Below, one piece after another: positions 13,846 through 19,225 of a stretch of DNA of 19,225 nucleotides. The position numbers were made by a program, and so were the translations under genes. The notes under the pieces are model-generated. The model did not search any database, had not been told where the DNA came from, and saw nothing but the letters and a program-made list of their open reading frames with translations. Numbering within the stretch: the stretch's first letter is position 1; every line of letters begins with the position of its first letter. The stretch is from Natrialbaceae archaeon Tc-Br11_E2g1 (GTDB lineage Archaea; Halobacteriota; Halobacteria; Halobacteriales; Natrialbaceae): positions 1-19,225 of the forward strand of contig LKNC01000016.1 of NCBI GenBank assembly GCA_001564255.1, read 5' to 3'.

Positions 13846-13863
13846 CGGCCGGCAGTATTATTT
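13846..13863. repeat. 18-bp repeat, copy 1
   Basis: CGGCCGGCAGTATTATTT is identical to the copy at 14059-14076 and in the same orientation. Its core CGGCC-x-GCAGTAT is nearly the right arm of the hairpin at 13011-13053. Flanks differ, so the identity stops at 18 bases. Confidence 0.75.
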
Positions 13864-14058
13864 GGGAGGAGCCCGAACGTCCGACTGACGGGGAATACTT
13901 GCTGTCTGCCGTTGGGGGGGTCCATCCGGCACACATCACCCCGTCGTATCATCGGCCCGGAGGTCACCCTGGGTCACGCCCGGACGACCTCCGCCCCTGT
14001 TGGTTACCCTGTCAGTTCACAGCCACACCCCCCGGTTCGACGGATATCGCCGACCGAA

Positions 14059-14076
14059 CGGCCGGCAGTATTATTT
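14059..14076. repeat. 18-bp repeat, copy 2
   Basis: CGGCCGGCAGTATTATTT, 213 bases after copy 1. On the minus strand it directly follows the stop codon of the candidate 40-residue ORF, just as the hairpin arm directly follows the aIF2-beta stop. Confidence 0.75.
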
Positions 14077-14078
14077 AC

Positions 14079-14201
14079 TTATAGGGTCAACTCACCAGCG
14101 GCGGGGAACACGACCAGTCTGTCGACAGTCTCTGGTCCGATCCACACCACGAGACCCGCCATCAGGGGGCTCCAGTGGCCTTCGGCCACGTCAATAGCCA
14201 T
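14079..14201 (-). CDS. Candidate 40-residue ORF, doubtful
   Basis: The frame encodes MAIDVAEGHWSPLMAGLVVW followed by GPETVDRLVVFPAAGELTL-type sequence and a TAA stop. It has a GGGGAG ribosome-binding match right before the ATG, a hydrophobic stretch that could cross the membrane, and less Arg/Pro bias than shadow frames. No family is recognised and the upstream T-rich patch is weak. It could be a real microprotein or chance. Confidence 0.25.
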   Translation of the reverse strand: MAIDVAEGHWSPLMAGLVVWIGPETVDRLVVFPAAGELTL

Positions 14202-14325
14202 ACTCCCCTTTCGCGGAGGCGACCAGCCTCGAGAGAAACAACGCTCATCTACGGCGAGTCCCAACCAGGGGTATGAACGGGACGACCGTCGCGGGAACGG
14301 ACGCCGGGTCGGAGCGTGGGCAGGT

Positions 14326-14514
14326 ATGGACGTGAGTAACTACCAGCGTGTGTTCTATCTCGTCGGTATCGCTCTCAACCTCGCCGCGATGGGATACGCC
14401 GTCTACACCGACGCGATCATCTACGCCGGAACGTTCGCGTTGATCATCGCGTATCTGACCGTCAGGTACCGGACAGTCGACCGGTTTTCGCCCGGAACCG
14501 ACGCCAACGAGTAG
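14326..14514 (+). CDS. Small two-helix membrane protein, function unknown
   Basis: A 62-residue protein with two predicted transmembrane helices: about residues 8-26 (VFYLVGIALNLAAMGYAVY) and 31-46 (IYAGTFALIIAYLTV), a short turn between them, and a polar C-terminus. Codon use changes sharply at the ATG at 14326; the open frame upstream is Ser/Arg/Pro-rich noise. It looks like one of the many short conserved haloarchaeal membrane proteins. I cannot assign a role. The next gene (UspA) converges on it with 45 bases between them. Confidence 0.7.
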   Translation: MDVSNYQRVFYLVGIALNLAAMGYAVYTDAIIYAGTFALIIAYLTVRYRTVDRFSPGTDANE

Positions 14515-14559
14515 TCCGTCTGTCGGGTGAAACCTCCCCAGAGTTCGACAATGAGGTGG

Positions 14560-15024
14560 TTACTCGAGGACGCCCCGGTCGCCGACGTAGGTGACCGGAC
14601 AGGAAACCGACTGCATGACTTCTTGGGAGGTCGACCCGAAGACGGCCTTCCCCGCGGCGGTTCGACGTCGTCCGCCGACGACGACGCGGTCGGCGTCTAC
14701 CTCGTCCGCGAGGGAGACGACGCCTTGGCCGTGGTCGCTCACGACGCCCCGGACCGAACAGTCGACGTCGGCGTCCTCGAGGCGCTCGATCAGGTCCGGG
14801 ATCGGTGCACGCCGGGCGGCGACCTCGTCGGGATCGACGTCGTCGATGCGTTCCTCGAGGTCGAGGTCATCGCGGACGTCCTCGTACTCACTCTCGGTGA
14901 AGGCGTGGCCGACTACGACCGACGCCCCGAGCGGTCCGGCAGTCTCGGTGACGACGGTCGCGAGGTCCGCTGTGCGGACGGTGTCCATCGGGCCGACGGC
15001 AACAAGGATGGTTTCGATCGCCAT
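14560..15024 (-). CDS. Universal stress protein, UspA family
   Basis: A 154-residue single-domain Usp. It starts MAIETILVAVGPMDTVR and ends with the nucleotide-binding stretch VVVGGRRRTAAGKAVFGSTS followed by CPVTYVGD. The GGRRR..GKAVFGST variant is common in haloarchaeal Usps and keeps the phosphate-binding GS/T. It differs a good deal from the UspA at 2242-2670, so the two are not a recent duplication. A CTCTTATCC box at 15048-15056 supports a leaderless start. It diverges from the short-chain dehydrogenase with a 101-base spacer. Confidence 0.9.
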   Translation of the reverse strand: MAIETILVAVGPMDTVRTADLATVVTETAGPLGASVVVGHAFTESEYEDVRDDLDLEERIDDVDPDEVAARRAPIPDLIERLEDADVDCSVRGVVSDHGQGVVSLADEVDADRVVVGGRRRTAAGKAVFGSTSQEVMQSVSCPVTYVGDRGVLE

Positions 15025-15047
15025 GTTCCAGAGAGTTGTTCCCGGGG

Positions 15048-15056
15048 GGATAAGAG
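15048..15056 (-). promoter_or_regulatory. TATA-like element of second uspA-type gene
   Basis: CTCTTATCC on the minus strand, 24-32 bases before the ATG at 15024. Confidence 0.5.
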
Positions 15057-15095
15057 TTCTTTCATGAACAAATGTGTGGTTACCCGTTCCACGCG

Positions 15096-15103
15096 GCTTT
15101 TCT
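15096..15103 (+). promoter_or_regulatory. TATA-like element of SDR gene
   Basis: GCTTTTCT lies 23-30 bases before the ATG at 15126. Confidence 0.4.
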
Positions 15104-15125
15104 CCCGTGGCGTCGATGGTGACGT

Positions 15126-15866
15126 ATGGACGACCCCGACCTCTCAGGACGGACGGTACTGGTCACCGGCTCCGCGAAAGGCCTCGGCCGGGAGATACTG
15201 CTCGCGACGGCCGCACGTGGCGCGACGACGGCGGTTCACTATCACACGAGCGCCGACGCGGCTCGCGAGGTCGCCGAGATCGCACGCGACCGCGGTGTGG
15301 CGGCTGTGACGACGGTCCAGGCTGACGTCACCGATCCCGACTCCGTCGACGGACTCTTCGCCGCGGTCGAGTCCGAACTCGGGAGCGTCGACGTTCTCGT
15401 GAACAACGTCGGCGACTTCGCCCCCGCCCACTGGGAGGACCTCGACTTCGAGACCTGGAACCGCGTTCTCGAGACGAACGTGAACGGCACCTATCTGTGC
15501 TCGAAACGCGCCCTGGGACCCATGCGCGAGAACGGCTTTGGCCGGATCGTCAATATCGGCTACGCCTCCGCGGAGAACGCCCTCGTGAGCCCGAAGAACT
15601 TCCCGTACTTCCTCGCGAAGACGGGCGTCATCATGTTCACCCGAATGCTCGCCGCCGACACCCGGGACGACGGGATCACGGTAAACGCCGTCTCACCGTA
15701 CGTCGTCGAAAACTCCGATGAGTTCCCCGACGATCTCCCACGGGGTCGACCCGCGACCTTCGAGGACGTCACCCGTCCCGTCCTCTTTTTCGCCGATCCC
15801 GAAACCGAGTACGTAAGCGGGGAGAACCTCGAGGTCGACGGCGGCTGGTTGCCCGAGACGGTTTAG
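15126..15866 (+). CDS. Classical short-chain dehydrogenase/reductase (SDR)
   Basis: A 246-residue NAD(P)-dependent oxidoreductase of the classical SDR type, the usual length. The cofactor loop TGSAKGLG is at residues 14-21, DV at 67-68 (QADVTD) contacts adenine, and NNVG is at 93-96. The catalytic tetrad is complete: N118, S148, Y161 and K165 (YFLAK). The C-terminus LEVDGGWLPETV is the standard GG ending of FabG-like enzymes. The substrate cannot be told from sequence; 3-oxoacyl-ACP reductase labels are common for such proteins but uninformative in archaea, which lack typical fatty-acid synthesis. Its stop overlaps the stop of the convergent DsbD_2/SafE gene by three bases. Confidence 0.92.
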   Translation: MDDPDLSGRTVLVTGSAKGLGREILLATAARGATTAVHYHTSADAAREVAEIARDRGVAAVTTVQADVTDPDSVDGLFAAVESELGSVDVLVNNVGDFAPAHWEDLDFETWNRVLETNVNGTYLCSKRALGPMRENGFGRIVNIGYASAENALVSPKNFPYFLAKTGVIMFTRMLAADTRDDGITVNAVSPYVVENSDEFPDDLPRGRPATFEDVTRPVLFFADPETEYVSGENLEVDGGWLPETV

Positions 15867-16681
15867 CCGAGTGGCTGGTAGTAGGGGATCGGCGGGTGTG
15901 GGAGCGGGAGGCCGAGGATCGCCAGCCCGTGTTGCAGCGGGATGTACCCGAGGACGATGAACGCAGCGCCGAGGACCCGGTGGATGCGCAGCCGCGTCTC
16001 GAGGCTCATCGAGCCGAACGCCGTCCCGTAGAGGAAAAGCGACGGGATCGTTCCGACACCGAGTGCGGCCAGTGCGCTCGCGCCGGCGACCGGCGACCCG
16101 AGGATGAGGGCATAGAGGTACGCCGGGTAGGTGATCGGACACGGGAGCAGGCCGTGGGCCCCGCCGAGTCCGGCGATCCGGACCCCACCGACCCAGTCGT
16201 CGACACGGGCGAGCAGTCGCGCTTGCAGGCCCGCGAGGACGGGTCCGAGAACCGGGATCTCGAGACTGCCGCCCACGCCGCCACGGCCGGTGAGGTAGCT
16301 CACCCCGATGGCGATGATGACGATCCCGACGAACGTGGCGAGGACCACGTGGACGTCGGTCATGATCACGGTGATCGTCTGTGGGGTCACGAACACGAGC
16401 ATACCGATGAGCCCGAACAGCCCACCCAGGAGTGTGTAACTCGCCGTCCGCCCGACGTTGAAAAGCGCGTGCTGGCGGACTTGCCTGAGGGTCAAGACGT
16501 CGCGTCTCGACTCCTCGCTCGCACGCAGTCGGTCGGCGTAAGTCGTCACGAGCGGCCCACACATCCCGAGACAGTGGGCCCCGCCGAGTAACCCGATCAG
16601 GAAGAACACGCCCAGGCTCAGCGGTTCGACACTCGCCGGGTCGAGTGCGGCATCGTGACAGGTCTCGAGGAGTCCGATCAT
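15863..16681 (-). CDS. DsbD_2/SafE-type membrane protein (TauE/SafE family label), copper or thiol-redox role likely
   Basis: A 272-residue membrane protein with about six helices. The first helix holds GGAHCLGMCGP (H36, C37, M40, C41), and a later one HGLLPCPITY (C181). These Cys/His/Met motifs mark the PF13386-like cytochrome-biogenesis transmembrane group (often annotated sulfite exporter TauE/SafE). Relatives are found with copper-oxidase maturation genes, where they are thought to move copper or electrons across the membrane. The ATG at 16681 overlaps the SCO1 stop (ATGA), which ties it to SCO1 translation. I prefer it over a GTG two codons upstream. Sulfite export is unlikely given the context. 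Confidence 0.87.
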   Translation of the reverse strand: MIGLLETCHDAALDPASVEPLSLGVFFLIGLLGGAHCLGMCGPLVTTYADRLRASEESRRDVLTLRQVRQHALFNVGRTASYTLLGGLFGLIGMLVFVTPQTITVIMTDVHVVLATFVGIVIIAIGVSYLTGRGGVGGSLEIPVLGPVLAGLQARLLARVDDWVGGVRIAGLGGAHGLLPCPITYPAYLYALILGSPVAGASALAALGVGTIPSLFLYGTAFGSMSLETRLRIHRVLGAAFIVLGYIPLQHGLAILGLPLPHPPIPYYQPLG

Positions 16682-17358
16682 TCCCACTCGGACACCACTG
16701 TCTCGAGGTCGTCGGTCACCCGGTTTACGTCGGGTGAGTCGTCCGTGTACGCCCGTTCGATGTAGCCTCCGGGGTTGACGAGGGACGTCACCGTGATGTG
16801 GTTGAAGTCGTACTCCACGTCGCCACCCACCCGTTCGTAGCCGATTCCGAGGTCGTCGGCGACGACCGCCTCGGCTTCCTCGTCGCTTTCGGGACGCAAG
16901 TAGTGCCAGTTACCCGCCTCGAGGTTGACCCCCATCAGGTCCGCGTTCGCCTCGAGTTCCTCGGGGGTGTCCCGTTCGGGGTCGAACGTGATCGCGAGAA
17001 ACCGGACGTCGTCGTCGAGGCCGTCGTCGATGAGTTCGTGTTGGATCGACGCGAGCGCGGTAAAAAGTGTAACACACTCGGCCGTACAGTAAGAGTAAAA
17101 CGCAGTACAGATCAGACACTCGTCGTCGATTTCGGCCGTATCGACGGTCGTCTCCGCGAGTGGGTCGTACAAAGCGAAGTCCGGGAACGGTTCGGCGTAT
17201 GCGGGATACGCCAGGTCGCCGCTGTCGGTTGGCTGGTCCTCGGGGAACTCGAGGACGGTTTCGCCGGTTTCGTCCCCGCGTATCACCCCGGTCAGACAGC
17301 CAGCGGTTCCGGCGAGGGCTCCGGTTGCCGCGACAGCCGTGAACGTTCGTCGGTTCAT
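16678..17358 (-). CDS. SCO1/SenC-family copper chaperone, Tat lipoprotein
   Basis: A 226-residue thioredoxin-fold protein. MNRRTFTAVAATGALAGTAGC carries RR and a lipobox, so it is likely exported by Tat and lipid-anchored on the outer face. The SCO copper site is C91-x3-C95 (YCTAECVTLF) plus H187 (YDFNHITVTSL). The fold markers FLAITFDPERDTPEEL and VNPGGYIERAYTDDSPD are in place. The usual Pro after the first Cys (CPxxC) is Thr here, and two further Cys (C81, C84) lie just before the site. SCO proteins deliver Cu to the CuA centre of cytochrome oxidase. It is co-translated with the DsbD_2/SafE gene and diverges from nosL across a palindrome. Confidence 0.9.
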   Translation of the reverse strand: MNRRTFTAVAATGALAGTAGCLTGVIRGDETGETVLEFPEDQPTDSGDLAYPAYAEPFPDFALYDPLAETTVDTAEIDDECLICTAFYSYCTAECVTLFTALASIQHELIDDGLDDDVRFLAITFDPERDTPEELEANADLMGVNLEAGNWHYLRPESDEEAEAVVADDLGIGYERVGGDVEYDFNHITVTSLVNPGGYIERAYTDDSPDVNRVTDDLETVVSEWE

Positions 17359-17390
17359 CACTCGTCTCGATGGACGCGAAAGCCAAGAGG

Positions 17391-17465
17391 GGTCTGGTTT
17401 GCCCGTCGAAACCCCCCGTTGGTCCGGGGGGTCCCACGGGGCGGTTTCGTCGGTCGGACCAGACC
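17391..17465. promoter_or_regulatory. 75-bp interrupted palindrome between SCO1 and nosL promoters
   Basis: The outer arms at 17391-17413 and 17443-17465 pair at 19 of 23 positions, with ends GGTCTGGT/ACCAGACC and CGAAACC/GGTTTCG. The interior continues the pairing (CCCCGT/ACGGGG at 17414-17419 and 17436-17441) with a one-base offset. The right arm touches the nosL TATA-like GCATATACC. The left arm ends near a weaker SCO1 box. This suggests a shared operator or a DNA/RNA structure controlling both copper genes. Confidence 0.6.
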
Positions 17466-17474
17466 GCATATACC
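17466..17474 (+). promoter_or_regulatory. TATA-like element of nosL
   Basis: GCATATACC lies 22-30 bases before the ATG at 17496, immediately after the palindrome's right arm. Confidence 0.6.
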
Positions 17475-17495
17475 CGCGTAGCCACAACTCCCGCT

Positions 17496-18110
17496 ATGAC
17501 TCGACGCGACCACGACCGTGAGAGTGGGACGACAAGACGCGTGTTCCTCGTCGGCAGTGGGGCGGCCGGCCTGGCTGCCCTCGCCGGCTGCCTCGGTGAA
17601 GACGACGTCCCCGACCCGATCACGCTCAGCGATCATAGCTGTGAAATGTGTAACATGGTTATCAACCAGTACAACGGGCCGGTCGGGCAGGCGTTCTACG
17701 ACGACATCCACGACGTCGTCGACGACGACAGAGACGAAGACGACCCGGCGTGGTTTTGCAGTTCGACCTGTACCTACGAGTTCGTACTCGACCGGGAAGA
17801 CGGCGGGCACGACCCACAGGTCATCTACCTGACCGACTACTCCCGGGTCGACTGGGAGGTCGTCGAGGAAGAACGGGAGGCCGGCGACGAGACCGTCGTC
17901 GACACCTACATCTCCGCACACCTCGACAGCGAGAGCTTCGCCGAGGTCACCGACCTCACCCTGGTCGCCGACAGCGACCTCGAGGGGGCGATGGGGGCCT
18001 CGATCATCGGCTTTTCGGACTCCGAGGAGGCGGGGTCGTTCCTCGAGGAACACGGCGGGATCGAACTCGAGCACGGCCAGATAGATCGGGACGTCCTCTC
18101 GGGGCTGTAG
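17496..18110 (+). CDS. nosL: NosL-family copper lipoprotein
   Basis: A 204-residue exported lipoprotein. The signal holds twin arginines (GTTRRVFLVGSGAAG) and a lipobox ending at C32 (ALAGC). The Cu(I) motif of NosL is present: C49, C52 and M54 in SCEMCNMVI. WFCSSTCTYEF, IYLTDYSRVDW, then MGASIIGFSDSEEAGSFLEEHGG are typical of the two NosL subdomains. NosL proteins supply Cu to nitrous-oxide reductase, and in haloarchaea copies are also found near oxidase-assembly genes. As nosZ is not in the window and SCO1 is next door, a general copper-delivery role is as likely. The start is fixed by the TATA-like box. Confidence 0.92.
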   Translation: MTRRDHDRESGTTRRVFLVGSGAAGLAALAGCLGEDDVPDPITLSDHSCEMCNMVINQYNGPVGQAFYDDIHDVVDDDRDEDDPAWFCSSTCTYEFVLDREDGGHDPQVIYLTDYSRVDWEVVEEEREAGDETVVDTYISAHLDSESFAEVTDLTLVADSDLEGAMGASIIGFSDSEEAGSFLEEHGGIELEHGQIDRDVLSGL

Positions 18111-18180
18111 GCAGCCGACCCCGTCGTTGACGAAAGTAGCGCCACCGACGAACGGGGGGGCCGTCACGGTTCCGTCCGAG

Positions 18181-18190
18181 AGTATATCTA
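18181..18190 (+). promoter_or_regulatory. TATA-like element of geranylgeranyl reductase gene
   Basis: AGTATATCTA lies 25-34 bases before the ATG at 18215 and is one of the best boxes in the window. Confidence 0.6.
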
Positions 18191-18214
18191 CTGACGGGCA
18201 GAAACGTCAGGGGT

Positions 18215-19225
18215 ATGTACGACTTCGTTGTCGTCGGCGTCGGCCCGCCGGGGGCACGCTTTGCCCGCCGGGCCGCCGAGGACGGACGGGACGTGCTCGC
18301 CCTCGAGTCGGGGTCGGTCGGCGAGCCACTGGCCTGTTCGGGCCACGTCAGCACGGACGTCTGGGCGTATACCGGCTCGGGTGCCCGCGAGGAGCTGTTG
18401 CAAAACGAGATCTCCGGTGCCCGCTTTCACGTCGGGGGTCCCTCGAGAAACGGTTCGACGGCGGCCGATGGGCCCAACGGCGACGCCCGCGACACCTACC
18501 CGTTTTACAAGCAGGGGGTCGTCTCGAACGTGATCGATCGGGTCGGCCTGGACCGCTATCTCGCGGAACTCGCCCGGGAGGCAGGTGCGGACGTACGTGA
18601 CGGACACACCGTCACCGAGATCCGCGAACACCGTGATCGGGTCGAGGTGACTGCGAAAGGTCCCGACGGCACGGAGACCGTCGAGGCGAAGCTGGTCGTC
18701 GGCTGTGACGGGCCGCGCTCGCGGGTCCGTGAGGCCCTATCGCTCCCTGATCCCGACGAGTTCCTCCACGGCGTGCTCGCCTTCTCGGCGGAAGACGACG
18801 ACGGCGACTTCGTGGACGTCCACCTCACCGCCCCACGATTCTTCGCCTGGCGTATCCCCCGCGGGGAAGCGGGCGTCGAGTACGGCCTGGCCGCCCCGCC
18901 GGGTGTACAGGTGAACAGACACTTCGAGGACCTCGTCGACGGCTACGAAATCGACGTCGCCCATCGCTGTTCGGGGACGATCCCGATCGGGCCACCCGAC
19001 GGCGTCACCTCCCGTCGGGGCTTCCTGATCGGTGACGCCGCCGCCCAGACCAAACCCTTCACCGGCGGCGGCATCCTCTATGGGATGACCTGTGCCGACC
19101 ACGCCGCCCGCGTGGTCGACCCCGACCGGCCGCGGACGCTCGCGGCCTACGAACGGGCCTGGCGGGAGGACCTAGAGCGTGAGATCAGACTCGGCAGCTG
19201 GCTCCGACGGGCCTACTCGCTCCCC
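18215..19225 (+). CDS. Geranylgeranyl reductase family flavoprotein (partial)
   Basis: The first 337 residues of an FAD-dependent reductase; the frame is still open at the window end. The dinucleotide loop is GVGPPGARFA at residues 8-17, where most relatives have GxGPAGS. The family Cys motif ACSGHVS follows about 30 residues later. The second FAD motif FLIGDAAAQTKPFTGGGILYG lies at about residue 270 onward and strongly matches geranylgeranyl reductases. These enzymes hydrogenate geranylgeranyl chains of archaeal ether lipids, or of quinones and carotenoid precursors. The substrate cannot be fixed here, as haloarchaea carry several paralogues. It is the same strand as nosL but has its own promoter, so linkage is probably loose. 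Confidence 0.88.
   Translation, partial: MYDFVVVGVGPPGARFARRAAEDGRDVLALESGSVGEPLACSGHVSTDVWAYTGSGAREELLQNEISGARFHVGGPSRNGSTAADGPNGDARDTYPFYKQGVVSNVIDRVGLDRYLAELAREAGADVRDGHTVTEIREHRDRVEVTAKGPDGTETVEAKLVVGCDGPRSRVREALSLPDPDEFLHGVLAFSAEDDDGDFVDVHLTAPRFFAWRIPRGEAGVEYGLAAPPGVQVNRHFEDLVDGYEIDVAHRCSGTIPIGPPDGVTSRRGFLIGDAAAQTKPFTGGGILYGMTCADHAARVVDPDRPRTLAAYERAWREDLEREIRLGSWLRRAYSLP

Larger units (their letters stand above)
13665..14325. other. Intergenic region of 661 bp with repeats
   Basis: This is the longest stretch without a confident gene. It contains two identical 18-bp repeats and a doubtful 40-residue minus-strand ORF. Local A/T-rich patches (TATTATTT twice) stand out from the GC-rich surroundings. 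Upstream extensions of aIF2-beta and of the small membrane protein gene are open here but read as Arg/Pro/Ser-rich noise. A small RNA is possible but not shown. Confidence 0.5.

Noticed and set aside
13665..13967. Upstream extension of aIF2-beta
   Set aside because: Arg/Pro/Thr-rich sequence unlike the family, and a TATA-like box is present before the ATG at 13664.
13810..14325. 172-residue extension of the small membrane protein
   Set aside because: Composition is that of a chance open frame in GC-rich DNA, and it runs through both 18-bp repeats.
15863..16681. Sulfite exporter as literal function
   Set aside because: The HCxGMC and LPCP motifs and the SCO1/NosL context fit copper or cytochrome maturation better.

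Overview
The window is chromosomal DNA from a halophilic archaeon (class Halobacteria). It is GC-rich and its proteins are strongly acidic. Several lipoproteins carry twin-arginine signals with a lipobox, and one protein ends in a PGF-CTERM-type sorting tail. Most genes have an A/T-rich TATA-like box about 22-37 bases before the start codon, as expected for leaderless or short-leader haloarchaeal transcripts. Archaeal hallmark genes are present: aIF2-beta with a TRAM domain, a KaiC-like ATPase, NurA, a HerA-like ATPase, a GTPBP1-type GTPase and a geranylgeranyl reductase. The very high density of CTCGAG suggests, but does not prove, the order Natrialbales. No rRNA, tRNA, CRISPR array, insertion sequence or integrase was seen.

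Layout. 1-688 (-) is the N-terminal part of an NAD kinase, cut by the window edge and divergent from a KaiC/RecA-fold ATPase (869-1930). A UspA protein (2242-2670) and an orphan multi-pass membrane protein (2742-4067) follow. The latter meets a stand-alone receiver-domain protein (4069-4467, -) tail to tail; that receiver has Asn in place of the phospho-acceptor Asp. From 4554 to 11770 six genes lie on the minus strand. In transcription order they are a GTPBP1-like GTPase, a NurA nuclease, a small conserved protein, a P19-like metal-binding Tat lipoprotein, a cohesin-like PGF-CTERM surface protein coupled to it by an ATGA overlap, and a HerA-like ATPase. A probable NurA/HerA DNA-end-processing pair is thus separated by two cell-surface genes and one small gene.

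11978-12886 (+) is a regulator of the HFX_2341/DUF6293 type (CARF-like sensor plus winged helix). It converges on aIF2-beta (13053-13664, -), and a strong hairpin lies at the end of the aIF2-beta gene. About 660 bases upstream of aIF2-beta hold two identical 18-bp repeats related to that hairpin, and perhaps a 40-residue ORF. A 62-residue membrane protein, a second UspA protein (-) and a classical short-chain dehydrogenase follow.

15863-18110 is a copper-handling module. A DsbD_2/SafE-type membrane protein overlaps SCO1/SenC by ATGA on the minus strand, and a NosL copper lipoprotein diverges from them. An extended imperfect palindrome of about 75 bp lies between the two divergent promoters. 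Such genes usually deliver Cu to a terminal oxidase or to nitrous-oxide reductase, but neither enzyme is in the window. The last gene (18215 to the end, +) is an incomplete geranylgeranyl reductase for saturating archaeal isoprenoid lipids.

The signals most worth following are the SCO/NosL palindrome, the degenerate receiver, the repeat family around aIF2-beta, and the interrupted HerA/NurA cluster. I did not find a clear new defence or mobile system.
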